A DNA stretch of 64,000 bases, taken from the NCBI GenBank assembly GCA_023408315.1, contig JAEYKI010000015.1, positions 62,001 to 126,000 on the forward strand. Reading direction: 5' to 3'. The notes under the pieces were generated by a model. That model saw only the letters and a program-made list of their open reading frames with translations, did no database searches and had not been told where the DNA came from. Positions 8,193 to 16,615 of the stretch are shown in pieces; position 1 is the first letter of the stretch, and each line of letters starts with the position of its first letter. The position numbers were made by a program, and so were the translations under genes. This DNA is from Bacillota bacterium. GTDB lineage: Bacteria; Bacillota; Clostridia; Christensenellales; Christensenellaceae.

Positions 8193-9242
8193 TTACAATC
8201 TTGCCGTATCCACAGGATACCGCCCAAAGTCGCGGAAGGCGGTGTACAGAGCATCCAGGTTTTTTACAGGGGTGCCAAGCGGCAGACCGCAGCCAAAAGC
8301 AGGCACGTAAGATTTTGGCGTATTCCACGCTTTTTTTAGGCAAAGTTTAAGGTCCTGCACCACATCTTCTTCCGAGCCCAGCAGCATGGTTGCGGTGGGC
8401 TTTACATTTCCCATAATGGCGGCTTTATCTCCCACCTCGTTTTTTACAAATTCAAGATCCAGAATGTTGTCTATGCTTACAATATCAGCGCCTGTTTCGG
8501 CCATGTCGTTCAGTATTTTGGATGTGTTGCCGCATATATGAAGCACATGGTCATTTGGGCTGGTTTCTTTCATGGCTTTCAGAAGCCTGGTTTGATAAGG
8601 TTTTACAAACTTGCGGTAGTCTTCCGGCTTAATCAGCGTTCCGGATGCAACCGGATCCTTAATGTCAAATTGAACGGGATACCCTTTTAAGGCCCGGACA
8701 GCGGTAATTTGTACATCTGTAACAGCGCTTACCAGAAGATGAATATAATCGGGATCTTTTTTCATCTTTTTTAAAAAGTTATCAACGCCTATCGCCTGCG
8801 CCGCCGCCGTGAACGGGCCGCCCAGCAGAATGCCAATTTCCGTTTTATCGCCAAGTTTTTCAAACAGTCCGTCCAGAATGCGCCAGAAATCCGCAAATAT
8901 AGGATGCGTTTTGGGATCGTACAGCGGCTTTGATTCCAGGTCATGGGGTTCCAGTACAACAGTTTCGCTTACATACGGATTACGGTCCTCCGGAAAAGCC
9001 ATTTTATGGCCAAGAACGCCGGCGGCAGGCAGAACGGTTTCCACCACGTCGGGTTCAAACCGTTGGTGCGCGGCTACCGTCGCGGCAATTTGCTTTCCGG
9101 GATTAAGATGGAATTCTGCAACAGAAATGCCTGTCAGTTTTGCCGCAACATCCTCAATGGTAAACCAGCTTTGCAGGCGGTCGTAAGGGCGGCCTTCCTG
9201 AATTGCTTTTTTACGCTCCCGCGGGGTCATTGAATCTATCAT
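8193..9242 (-). CDS. MtaA/UroD-family zinc methyltransferase (first copy)
   Basis: A 349-residue UroD-superfamily methyltransferase with zinc ligands His235 and Cys237 in LHICGNT and Cys318 in AFGCGLP, matching the His-x-Cys and distal Cys of methanol and methylamine MtaA/MtbA. Its ATG overlaps the stop codon of the corrinoid-protein gene (ATGA type), which implies translational coupling and a direct partnership. The N-terminus MIDSMTPRERKKAIQEGRPYDR is close to MADTMTPKERMAAIAENRPYDR of the neighbour, so the pair arose by duplication. It is unlikely to act in heme synthesis because the porphyrin-binding arginines are missing and the neighbours are corrinoid and transport genes. Confidence 0.87.
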   Translation of the reverse strand: MIDSMTPRERKKAIQEGRPYDRLQSWFTIEDVAAKLTGISVAEFHLNPGKQIAATVAAHQRFEPDVVETVLPAAGVLGHKMAFPEDRNPYVSETVVLEPHDLESKPLYDPKTHPIFADFWRILDGLFEKLGDKTEIGILLGGPFTAAAQAIGVDNFLKKMKKDPDYIHLLVSAVTDVQITAVRALKGYPVQFDIKDPVASGTLIKPEDYRKFVKPYQTRLLKAMKETSPNDHVLHICGNTSKILNDMAETGADIVSIDNILDLEFVKNEVGDKAAIMGNVKPTATMLLGSEEDVVQDLKLCLKKAWNTPKSYVPAFGCGLPLGTPVKNLDALYTAFRDFGRYPVDTARL

Positions 9243-9889
9243 ACCGCCACCAATCCTTTCAGAAGGCGAAGCGCGTCGGTCGCGTTGGGCGAGTATCCGT
9301 CCGCGCCGATCTGGCTTGCATAACCCTGGGAGATTGGGCCGCCGCCAACGATGACTTTATACTTTTCACGTATCCCTTTTTCATTGAGCAGGTCGATCAC
9401 TTTTTTCATGCCTACCATTGTTGTTGTCATGAGAGTCGAAATGGCAATCACATCGGCGGCTCTGTCGATGGCTGTTTCCACAAACCGGGAGGGGGGCACG
9501 TCGCGCCCCAGATCGTATACCTCAAAATTGCCGGATTCCAGAAGCACTTTCACTAAGTTTTTACCGATGTCATGCGTATCCCCTTCGATTACGCCAATGA
9601 CGACCTTTGTTTTTGCTTTGATTTCGGCATCCGATCTGATGTGCGGTTTTAAAATATCTACGCCTGTAATCATTGCGTCCGCGCAAACAAGAAGCTCGGG
9701 TATAAAGTATTCTTCACTTTCGAACAAATCGCCCGCGCGCCGCATGCCGTCCGCAAGGCCTTTGTCGATTGCCTCAAAAGCGTCAATTTGTTCATTGACC
9801 GCGCGGTGCGCGTATTCAGATGTCTGTTCTTCCTCCATATTTAATACGGAATCGGACAATCCCTGAATAATTTCCTCTTTTACGCTCAT
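9239..9889 (-). CDS. corrinoid (methyl-carrier) protein, MtaC/MttC type
   Basis: A 216-residue protein with an N-terminal helical cap (B12-binding_2, about residues 1-88) and a Rossmann cobalamin domain (about 93-216). The base-off signature D-x-H-x-x-G is present as DTHDIG (Asp104, His106, Gly109), followed by the SxL (ISTLMT) and GG (VGGGP) motifs. It should carry the methyl group between the two MtaA/UroD-type enzymes. It is the first gene of the minus-strand operon and has a well-formed promoter and a palindrome upstream. No reductive activator (RamA/RACo type) is seen in the window, so reactivation of Co(II) must come from elsewhere. Confidence 0.93.
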   Translation of the reverse strand: MSVKEEIIQGLSDSVLNMEEEQTSEYAHRAVNEQIDAFEAIDKGLADGMRRAGDLFESEEYFIPELLVCADAMITGVDILKPHIRSDAEIKAKTKVVIGVIEGDTHDIGKNLVKVLLESGNFEVYDLGRDVPPSRFVETAIDRAADVIAISTLMTTTMVGMKKVIDLLNEKGIREKYKVIVGGGPISQGYASQIGADGYSPNATDALRLLKGLVAV

Positions 9890-9934
9890 AACATTAACAC
9901 CTCAAATATTTCGTTGTCGCTGTATTTCATATTA

Positions 9935-9946
9935 AACATATATGTT
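9935..9946. promoter_or_regulatory. palindromic operator candidate AACATATATGTT
   Basis: A perfect 12-base palindrome located just downstream of the minus-strand -10 box, inside the start of the corrinoid-operon transcript. It is flanked by TTTCATA at 9925 and its complement TATGAAA at 9955. The AAACATATA half recurs in four other promoters of this region, at 9993, 10924 (one mismatch), 14026 and 16605. Confidence 0.45.
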
Positions 9947-9959
9947 AATTATAGTATGA

Positions 9960-9988
9960 AATATACCATGACGACGCTCCCTTGTCAA
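9960..9988 (-). promoter_or_regulatory. promoter of the corrinoid/methyltransferase/importer operon
   Basis: On the minus strand: TTGACA, a 17-base spacer and TATATT, about 70 bases upstream of the corrinoid-protein ATG. It matches the vegetative sigma-A consensus well. Confidence 0.75.
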
Positions 9989-10021
9989 TATCAAACATAT
10001 AATTTTTATAGAATCGATATA

Positions 10022-10050
10022 TTGTATATAAAAAACAAGTATGGTATATT
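10022..10050 (+). promoter_or_regulatory. promoter of the DUF1638 gene
   Basis: TTGTAT, a 17-base spacer and TATATT, ending about 30 bases before the DUF1638 start. An AAACATATAATT motif lies just upstream, between the two divergent promoters. Confidence 0.55.
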
Positions 10051-10081
10051 GATATTGACTTTTTAGACAGGAGTAAGCCAT

Positions 10082-10825
10082 ATGCAGCACCTGAAATTAA
10101 TATCCTGCAAAGTGTTCTATCGGGAGATTTCTTATTTTGCCGCTACCAGCAAAAATTATACGGATGTCACTTATCTGCGGCAAAGGCTGCATGAATATCC
10201 TTCGAAGCTAAACAAAGCGCTCCAGGATGAAATTGACCTGGTTGATTCCGGAAAAGACGTGCATACCAATTATCCTCCCTATGACGCCGATTTTGACGCA
10301 ATATTGATTGGTTTTGGGCTTTGCTCCAATAGCATAGAAAACCTTTCGTCCTGCAAATATCCGCTGGTAATACCGCGGGCGCATGATTGCATAACATTGT
10401 TTTTAGGATCAAAAGAACAATACAAGGACTATTTTTTTAATCACAAGGGTACCTACTGGTATAACGCGGGGTGGATAGAAAACGCTTCCATGCCCGGCCC
10501 CGAGCAGCACGAAGCCGCTCTGAAGAAGTACCGCGCCAAATATGGAGCCTCTGCCGACAAGATGGTCACAGCATCCGAGGAATGGAGGAAGGGGTATCAA
10601 AGCCTTGCCTTTATTCGGTGGAACGAATTTGATACGTCGCGTTTTGAACAGTTTGCACGCAAATGCGCCGCGTATGCGGGATGGGAGTATTCCGCTCTGC
10701 AGGGAGACAGCACCCTGATGCGGGATTTTATTGAAGGAAATTGGGATGAGGAGCGGTTTTTGGTCGTGCCGCCGGGCAAAAAAATAGCCTTGACCTATGA
10801 TGAAAAAATAATAACATACGATTAA
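10082..10825 (+). CDS. DUF1638 family protein
   Basis: A 247-residue soluble protein of the DUF1638 family. The diagnostic blocks are IGFGLCSNSI, PLVIPRAHDCITLFLGS and GTYWYNAGW. The family has no established biochemical role, but its members are regularly found beside corrinoid-dependent methyltransferase genes (MttB, MtaA and corrinoid proteins), as here. It is transcribed divergently from the corrinoid operon and precedes the importer ATPase. The start is the ATG at 10082, after GGAG. The Cys and His in the two core motifs hint at metal or corrinoid contact; this is not demonstrated. Confidence 0.85.
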   Translation: MQHLKLISCKVFYREISYFAATSKNYTDVTYLRQRLHEYPSKLNKALQDEIDLVDSGKDVHTNYPPYDADFDAILIGFGLCSNSIENLSSCKYPLVIPRAHDCITLFLGSKEQYKDYFFNHKGTYWYNAGWIENASMPGPEQHEAALKKYRAKYGASADKMVTASEEWRKGYQSLAFIRWNEFDTSRFEQFARKCAAYAGWEYSALQGDSTLMRDFIEGNWDEERFLVVPPGKKIALTYDEKIITYD

Positions 10826-10883
10826 AAGATATGGTAAATATATTTTAAAGAACCTGAATATTAAAATTTGTTTTACAAATGGG

Positions 10884-10912
10884 TTGACAAAGGCTTGGTT
10901 TTTTTATATTGT
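10884..10912 (+). promoter_or_regulatory. promoter of the importer ATPase gene
   Basis: TTGACA, a 17-base spacer and TATTGT (an overlapping TATATT lies at 15-base spacing), with CTAAACATGTATAA just downstream at 10922. The gene starts about 90 bases later, so it has its own promoter apart from the DUF1638 gene. Confidence 0.65.
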
Positions 10913-10999
10913 AAAAACATACTAAACATGTATAAAAAATATGAATTGTGTGATGCCGCAAGGTATCTAAAATATTTTTAATGAAAAAGAGGTAGAGAT

Positions 11000-11794
11000 A
11001 TGCCAGTTAGCGATGCAGTAGGAAAAATAGCAGTATCTGATGTGCGTAAGGTCTTTAATCCCAAGCTGGAATCTGAGATTACCGTTCTGAACCAGGTAAG
11101 CCTGGAGATCAGGGCAGGAGAGTTTGTTTCGCTTTTGGGGCCAAGCGGCTGCGGTAAATCCACACTTTTACGGCTGATAGCTGGCCTGGATCATGTAACG
11201 GAAGGAAACATAACGCTGGACGGCCAGGTTATTGAAGACACCCATTACGAAAGAGGGCTGGTTTTTCAGGACCCTACATTGTTCCCTTGGCTGAATGTGC
11301 GTGACAATATTGCGTTTGGCCTTAAAACCAGGAATGCGTATAAAGAGAACAAGGACCTGGTGGACGAATACATTGAGCTGGTGGACTTGAAAGGGTTTGA
11401 AAAGTGCTATCCGCACCAGTTGTCCGGAGGAATGGCGCAGAGGGTTTCGCTGGCCAGATCCCTTGTAAACCACCCCAAGGTGCTGCTGCTGGATGAGCCG
11501 TTTGGAGCGCTTGACGCTTTTACGCGGATGTATATGCAGGACGAACTGCTGCGCATCTGGCAGGAACGCGGCACCACAATGGTGCTGGTTACCCATGATG
11601 TGGATGAGGCCATTTATCTGGGCGACCGGATTGTGATTATGAGCCAGAGACCGGGCAAGGTGGAAAGCATTCTGGACGTTAAAATGAAGCGCCCCCGCGA
11701 AAGAAATAATGCAGAGTTTTTGGATATGCGCGTAAAAATTCTGGAGACGTTCCACTTCGCAAAAAAGCCGGCAGAACTGAACTATTATTTATAG
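11000..11794 (+). CDS. ABC transporter ATPase, SsuB/TauB/NrtD type
   Basis: A 264-residue importer ATPase with Walker A GPSGCGKST, Q-loop in VFQDPTLFPW, signature LSGGMAQRVSLARSL, Walker B VLLLDEPFGALD and H-loop VTHD. The FQDP-LFPW motif is typical of the nitrate/sulfonate/taurine subfamily, which matches the lipoprotein and permease on the other strand at 4949-7117. Those two genes lack an ATPase of their own, so this gene probably completes the transporter. The start is the ATG after AAAGAGGTAGAGAT. Being under a separate promoter, it may be shared by more than one membrane component. Confidence 0.88.
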   Translation: MPVSDAVGKIAVSDVRKVFNPKLESEITVLNQVSLEIRAGEFVSLLGPSGCGKSTLLRLIAGLDHVTEGNITLDGQVIEDTHYERGLVFQDPTLFPWLNVRDNIAFGLKTRNAYKENKDLVDEYIELVDLKGFEKCYPHQLSGGMAQRVSLARSLVNHPKVLLLDEPFGALDAFTRMYMQDELLRIWQERGTTMVLVTHDVDEAIYLGDRIVIMSQRPGKVESILDVKMKRPRERNNAEFLDMRVKILETFHFAKKPAELNYYL

Positions 11795-11853
11795 AATTGC
11801 GTATTGCGGGGGCTGTGGAGGCGTTTTGCTGATGCGCCTTGGGTAATGTTGTT

Positions 11854-12555
11854 ATGGCGATAGCAGAAAAAATACTGGTGGTAGACGACGAGCCCAAGAT
11901 AGTAGAGCTGGTTCGGGCATATCTTGAAGCCGGAGGATTTCAGGTTCATGTTGCCTTTAACGGCAAGGAGGCGTTGGACAGGTTCCGGGATTGCTCTCCC
12001 GGCCTGATCGTTCTTGACCTTATGTTGCCGGACATCCCCGGGGAACACGTGTGCGAATGCATCAGAAACGATTCGGATGTACCCATTATCATGCTTACCG
12101 CTAAATTGCAGGAGGAGAGCTTTATCAACGGCCTGCGCATTGGAGCGGATGATTACGTAACAAAGCCTTTCAGCCCCAAACAACTGGTGGCAAAAGTGCA
12201 CGCGCTTCTAAGAAGGGCAAAAACGTGCGAAGACGGATCGCATAAAAAAAAGTCCATCACCATTGGCGGGCTTTATCTGAACGATGTGTCCCATGAGGTC
12301 AGAAAAAACGGAAGGCGCATTGATCTGACGCCTAATGAATTCAATATTTTATATACCATGATGAAGTACCCATACAAAGTGTTTACAAGGGAAGAGCTTG
12401 TTCTTGTTTCACTGGGTGAGAATTACAGCGGCTTTGACCGCATGATTGATACCTATATCAAACAACTCCGGCAGAAAATAGAGGATGACGCAAGGAATTC
12501 GCAATATATTTTGACTGTTCACGGTGTGGGCTACAAGTTTGGCGAAGAACTATGA
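11854..12555 (+). CDS. OmpR/PhoB-family response regulator
   Basis: A 233-residue two-domain regulator. The receiver has the acidic pair Asp11-Asp12, the phospho-acceptor Asp55 in VLDLMLPD, the Thr in MLTAK and the Lys in VTKPF. The C-terminal winged helix (about 130-233) contains LTPNEF-IL and the recognition helix RMIDTYIKQLRQKI. I take the ATG at 11854; an upstream in-frame TTG at 11839 would add five residues. The histidine kinase gene overlaps its stop by four bases. The regulator may bind the repeated AAACATATA motifs of neighbouring promoters; this is inference from location. Confidence 0.9.
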   Translation: MAIAEKILVVDDEPKIVELVRAYLEAGGFQVHVAFNGKEALDRFRDCSPGLIVLDLMLPDIPGEHVCECIRNDSDVPIIMLTAKLQEESFINGLRIGADDYVTKPFSPKQLVAKVHALLRRAKTCEDGSHKKKSITIGGLYLNDVSHEVRKNGRRIDLTPNEFNILYTMMKYPYKVFTREELVLVSLGENYSGFDRMIDTYIKQLRQKIEDDARNSQYILTVHGVGYKFGEEL

Positions 12556-13934
12556 AGAATAGTTTGCGGTTGCGGCTCACATGTATTTTTGTTTTGCTGT
12601 CTGCCGTTATCATTGTTTCCGTTTCTTTTTGCTCCCGGCAGCTTTTAAACGCCTATTTCCAAAAGCACCTGACCGAACAGCAGACAGTTCGGATTGATGA
12701 GGTGAAAAAATTGATTGCGCAGGAATATGAGAATGACGGGAACTGGAAGCCGGAGGAATTGGAAAACATAGGGATAAACGCGTTGGCGCAAGGCCTGATT
12801 TTTGTATTAAAAGACGCCGGGGGCAACACAATTTGGGATGCCACCGAGCACAACAGCGGCATGTGCGCGGCGATGATTGAACGGATGGCGGATAATATGA
12901 AAAAACAGTATCCCGGCATCCGGGGAAGGTATATGGTAAGCTATGAAACGCTTTATGCCGGAGACCAAAAAATAGCGGACATTGAAATAGGCTATTACGG
13001 GCCTTTTTATTTGAGCGACAGCGAAGCAGTTTTTATAGGCACGCTTAACGGCGTTCTGATTTGGGTCGGCATTTTTGCGCTGATCTTTTCCTTTGCTGTG
13101 GGAATGATTTTTGCACGCAGATTAAGCGCTCCTATTTCCGACGCGATTTCGGCCGCGCGAGCGATCACGGATGGAAATTATGCAGTTCTGCCCAAACCGA
13201 AAACATCCGTTAAGGAAACAAATGATTTGATAGACACAGTAAACCATATGTCCGGCATCCTAAAAAAGCAGGAGGAACTCCGCAAACGGTTGTCCCAGGA
13301 TATGGTTCATGAGATAAGAACACCGCTTGCAACCGTGCAGGGCTACATTGAAGCCATGATGGACGGCCTGTGGGAACCGACTTATGACCGCATAAAAGGA
13401 TGCTATGAGGAATTGCAGAGGATTACCCGGATGGTGGAGGATGTTCATTTGTTGTCCAAATCAGAAAGCCCAGCAGTCTTTAAACAGGCAACAGATGTTT
13501 ATCGTTTGATTGGACAGGTACTAGCGAACCTTGACAGCGAATTTGTTGCCAAAAACATATCTGTCCGGTTACATGGGCATTTGCTTGTTGCACATACGGA
13601 CAGGGACCGTCTTGTACAAATTGTGATCAACCTGTTGTCCAACTCTTTAAAATATACGCCTTCCGGGGGGATTGTGCAGGTGTTTTTGCAAGAGCGACAA
13701 GGCTGGTGCTTTGAGATTATGGTAGAGGACAATGGCGCGGGCATACCGCAAGAGGAACTGCCTTTTATTTTTGAAAGATTCTACCGGGCGGACAGTTCAA
13801 GAAACAGGGACACGGGCGGCGCAGGCATTGGGCTGTCTATCGTGAAAGCGCATGTGGAGGCCCTGAACGGGAATATAGCCGTAAAAAGTGAGCCGAATGT
13901 TCAAACCAAATTTATTATAACCTTGCCGATTTAA
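12552..13934 (+). CDS. sensor histidine kinase, BaeS-like
   Basis: A 460-residue membrane kinase. Transmembrane helices are at about 9-30 and 164-189, enclosing an extracellular sensor region of roughly 130 residues with no family I recognise. HAMP follows (about 190-242), then HisKA with His253 in MVHEIRTPL, and HATPase with N-box NLLSNSLKYTP, DNGAGIP, FERFYRAD and GAGIGLSIV. The gene is translationally coupled to the response regulator. It is followed, after a separate promoter, by a DUF4418/ABC gene set, which is the most likely target by analogy with other kinase-ABC pairs. Confidence 0.92.
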   Translation: MKNSLRLRLTCIFVLLSAVIIVSVSFCSRQLLNAYFQKHLTEQQTVRIDEVKKLIAQEYENDGNWKPEELENIGINALAQGLIFVLKDAGGNTIWDATEHNSGMCAAMIERMADNMKKQYPGIRGRYMVSYETLYAGDQKIADIEIGYYGPFYLSDSEAVFIGTLNGVLIWVGIFALIFSFAVGMIFARRLSAPISDAISAARAITDGNYAVLPKPKTSVKETNDLIDTVNHMSGILKKQEELRKRLSQDMVHEIRTPLATVQGYIEAMMDGLWEPTYDRIKGCYEELQRITRMVEDVHLLSKSESPAVFKQATDVYRLIGQVLANLDSEFVAKNISVRLHGHLLVAHTDRDRLVQIVINLLSNSLKYTPSGGIVQVFLQERQGWCFEIMVEDNGAGIPQEELPFIFERFYRADSSRNRDTGGAGIGLSIVKAHVEALNGNIAVKSEPNVQTKFIITLPI

Positions 13935-13986
13935 ATATTTAACAAATATTTAACATAATCCACATAAAATCTCCACAAATATAACA

Positions 13987-14015
13987 TTGACACATAATTT
14001 AAGATATGATACATT
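13987..14015 (+). promoter_or_regulatory. promoter of the DUF4418-ABC operon, with dyad downstream
   Basis: TTGACA, 17 bases, TACATT. At 14026-14046, near or just after the expected start of transcription, lies the dyad AACATATATATCATATATGT. It shares CATATATGT-AATTATA with the palindrome at 9937-9952. Confidence 0.65.
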
Positions 14016-14078
14016 GTTTCTATAAAACATATATATCATATATGTAATTATAAATTAAATTCATTGGAGAGGAATTTT

Positions 14079-14597
14079 ATGAAGAACAGGATTATTTTTG
14101 GCATTCTTTTTATTGTTTTAGGCACTCTGATTGCGTTTGGCCCGCAAACTATTTTCCCGGTTTGCGAATACGCGTCGGCGCATGAAAGCGCAGAACAAAG
14201 CCCTGCACAGGCCAGCATGCAGATGGATAAACAGGACGGCGGTGCAGCTGCGGAAAAAAGCGGTTCCAAAAGCGCTATGCCCATGATTATGAAGTGCCAC
14301 TATACTGCGCAGGCAGAATTGCCCATAGGCATTGTGATTGCGGCACTGGGCGCATTGCTGATAGTTTTTAAGTCTGTACGGGCAAGAGTTGGGTTAAGCA
14401 TAGCGCTTGCAGTTGGCGGAGTATTTGCATTGCTGATCCCCACCGTACTTGCAGGTGTTTGCGGCAGCGAACAGATGCCCTGCCGTGCGCTTACTTTACC
14501 TGCGCTGATTATTCTGAGCATAGCGGTTATAGTTATTGCCGCGTTAAGCATTGTATATCTTATTCAATCTGGCAATAAAGGAAAGGCCCAATCATGA
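14079..14597 (+). CDS. DUF4418 family membrane protein
   Basis: A 172-residue protein with an N-terminal hydrophobic helix (6-22), a polar Met/Gln/Lys-rich stretch (about 35-75) and three further membrane helices. The conserved family pieces are MKCHYTAQAE and the Cys-rich VCGSEQMPCR. DUF4418 proteins have no known activity. They often sit directly before FtsX-type permease and LolD-type ATPase genes, as here, so it is probably a subunit of that transporter. The ATG at 14079 follows GGAGAGG. The four Cys plus Met-rich segment might bind a metal or be redox active, which is speculative. Confidence 0.75.
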   Translation: MKNRIIFGILFIVLGTLIAFGPQTIFPVCEYASAHESAEQSPAQASMQMDKQDGGAAAEKSGSKSAMPMIMKCHYTAQAELPIGIVIAALGALLIVFKSVRARVGLSIALAVGGVFALLIPTVLAGVCGSEQMPCRALTLPALIILSIAVIVIAALSIVYLIQSGNKGKAQS

Positions 14598-15811
14598 AAC
14601 AAACTTTTTTGTCAGTAAGGCAACTATCACTTTATAATTTAAAGCGCAGGCTGTTTCGCACAGCCTGCCTCAGCGTTGTTGTTGCGGTTCTGGCTTTCAC
14701 ACTGCTTGGGGGGTCCATCATGGCCAGCAGCCTGCAGAACGGAATGAGCAGCATGGAACAAAGGCTGGGAGCAGACCTTATGGTGGTCCCCAAAGGGCAG
14801 GGAGAGCAAACGGAAGCAATCCTTTTGCAAGGCATCCCCGATTATTTTTACTTTGACGGGTCTGTCGCCAAGGAAGTGGCACAGGCGGATGGCGTTACCC
14901 AGGTATCTTCACAGTTTTTCCTGGCGTCTCTCTCGGCGGTCTGCTGCTCTGTGCCCGTACAATTGATTGGGTATGATCCTGAAACAGATTTTGTAATTCA
15001 GCCCTGGATTGCGAAAACTTATTCTGGCACAATTGGCGATGGCCAATTGATTGTGGGGAGCAATATTGTTCTTGGGAGCAATAATACCCTTAAGTTTTTT
15101 AATCATACGTTTACCGTAGCCGCAAAACTTGATAAAACGGCAACGGGGCTGGACTCTTCTGTTTTTATGAATATGAATACCATGCAAACACTGCTGGATG
15201 CTGCGAAAAAAATGAGAGTAAAATTTCTTTCGGACGGCGAACCGGAAGGATCGATCTCCGCCGTACTGGTCAAGATTGATAAAAACTACAGGGCAGATGC
15301 GGTTGAAAGCGCTATCCGTTCGGCTGTCACGGATGCGGATATCGATATCGTCAAACCGCAGGCACTGATGCAGGGTATCTCTAAAAATCTGGATTCCCTG
15401 GTTGGGTATATCCACACCCTTTCGGCAGTCTTCTGGATTCTGGCCATTGTGATTCTGGCGGTGGTGTTTTCTGTAACCATCAATGAGCGGAAGAAAGAAT
15501 TTGCCGTTTTCAGGATTCTGGGCGCTACGCGCAAAAAGCTGGTGGAAATTGTGCTGACGGAATCTCTTTTTGTCAGCCTGGCCGGAGGCGTATTGGGAAC
15601 CGCAGCGGCCTCTATCATTGTTTTTCCGTTCAGCACGTATATTGGAGAAAAGCTGCAGCTTCCGTATCTGCAGCCGTCTGCCGGTGTTATTCTGGGAGCT
15701 TTGGGTCTCAGCCTGCTTTTGTCTTTTGCTGTCGGCCCCCTTGCTTCCATCTATTCCGCTGTGAAGATCAGTAAAGCGGAAGCGTATATGACCATGAGGG
15801 AGGGTGAATAG
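14594..15811 (+). CDS. FtsX/MacB-type ABC permease
   Basis: A 405-residue permease with one membrane helix near residues 22-45, a large extracytoplasmic MacB-type domain (about 46-265) and three C-terminal helices in an FtsX domain that contains ERKKEFAVFRILGATRKKL, the usual coupling segment. MacB-type systems work by mechanotransmission and export or extract lipids, peptides or metal complexes rather than import. The ATG overlaps the DUF4418 stop codon and the ATPase gene follows by two bases, so the three are one unit. The substrate is unknown. Confidence 0.88.
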   Translation: MKQTFLSVRQLSLYNLKRRLFRTACLSVVVAVLAFTLLGGSIMASSLQNGMSSMEQRLGADLMVVPKGQGEQTEAILLQGIPDYFYFDGSVAKEVAQADGVTQVSSQFFLASLSAVCCSVPVQLIGYDPETDFVIQPWIAKTYSGTIGDGQLIVGSNIVLGSNNTLKFFNHTFTVAAKLDKTATGLDSSVFMNMNTMQTLLDAAKKMRVKFLSDGEPEGSISAVLVKIDKNYRADAVESAIRSAVTDADIDIVKPQALMQGISKNLDSLVGYIHTLSAVFWILAIVILAVVFSVTINERKKEFAVFRILGATRKKLVEIVLTESLFVSLAGGVLGTAAASIIVFPFSTYIGEKLQLPYLQPSAGVILGALGLSLLLSFAVGPLASIYSAVKISKAEAYMTMREGE

Positions 15812-15813
15812 CC

Positions 15814-16482
15814 GTGTTGCTTGAAGTAAAAGGACTTACGAAGGAATACAAAAGGGGCCAAACCGCTTTTAAGGCAGTGGACAACGTTGATTTAGCCGTT
15901 TCTCCCGGTGGGTTTGTGAGCATTATCGGACGCTCTGGCAGCGGTAAAAGCACGCTTTTGAATATGATTGCAGGGCTGATTTTTCCAAACTCCGGGAGTA
16001 TTGCGGTTGACGGTGAAAGCATTCTTTCTTTGAGCGACGAGGCCGCCTCCCGCTACAGGAATTCAAAAATTGGATACGTTCCGCAGGGGCACAGCGTTCT
16101 TTCAAATCTCACCGTGCTTGACAACGTAAGGCTTCCGTTTTTTTTCTTTAAACGAGGGGGCGATGCGTATGAAAGGGCATGGTCGCTGCTGGAGGAGGTT
16201 GGCATTTCCCATTTGGCGCAGTCTTACCCCAAGCAGCTTTCGGGAGGCGAATTGCGCAGGGTTTCCATTGCCAGGGCCTTAATCAACAATCCTTCAATTT
16301 TAATTGCAGACGAGCCCACGGGCGACCTGGATGCTCAAACCACAAGTGATATTATGAAGCTGTTTGTACAAATATCGCAAAACGGAACTGCCATTTTGAT
16401 GGTTACGCACGAATTGGACACGGTTGATTTCGGGACCGATGTGTATACCATGGATTCGGGCAGGCTATTCGGGCGGGCTTAA
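15814..16482 (+). CDS. ABC transporter ATPase, LolD/MacB type
   Basis: A 222-residue ATPase with Walker A GRSGSGKST, signature LSGGELRRVSIARAL, Walker B ILIADEPTGDLD and H-loop VTHE, the ADEPTGDLD form being characteristic of LolD/MacB/FtsE-like partners of FtsX permeases. It starts at a GTG at 15814 after GGGAGGGTGAA. With the FtsX permease and DUF4418 protein it should form a small exporter or extractor. A strong terminator follows at 16517. Confidence 0.92.
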   Translation: MLLEVKGLTKEYKRGQTAFKAVDNVDLAVSPGGFVSIIGRSGSGKSTLLNMIAGLIFPNSGSIAVDGESILSLSDEAASRYRNSKIGYVPQGHSVLSNLTVLDNVRLPFFFFKRGGDAYERAWSLLEEVGISHLAQSYPKQLSGGELRRVSIARALINNPSILIADEPTGDLDAQTTSDIMKLFVQISQNGTAILMVTHELDTVDFGTDVYTMDSGRLFGRA

Positions 16483-16516
16483 ATTGAGGAATTAAGCGAA
16501 TAAATAGTTCAGGGTT

Positions 16517-16554
16517 GAAACAGGCTTGCCGGAAACGCAAGCTTGTTTCTTTTA
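16517..16554 (+). terminator. terminator of the DUF4418-ABC operon
   Basis: A 13-base stem (GAAACAGGCTTGC with its complement, one G-U pair) around CGGAAAC, followed by TTTT. Confidence 0.85.
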
Positions 16555-16586
16555 GAAACAAGGGCGCGCCTGAAATGGTTTTAATG

Positions 16587-16615
16587 TTGACTTTTTGATT
16601 GCGTAAACATATAAT
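16587..16615 (+). promoter_or_regulatory. promoter of the NifB-like gene
   Basis: TTGACT, 17 bases, TATAAT, a strong sigma-A type promoter. GTAAACATATAATTATATAG overlaps the -10 box, and TACATATATAAATAGTATG follows at 16632. Both resemble the motifs in the corrinoid-locus promoters. The transcript leader is about 145 bases. Confidence 0.75.

Noticed and set aside
7130..9242. Uroporphyrinogen decarboxylase for heme synthesis
   Set aside because: The superfamily matches, but the UroD N-terminal arginine motif is missing and the MtaA-type zinc ligands (His-x-Cys and distal Cys) are present in both copies.
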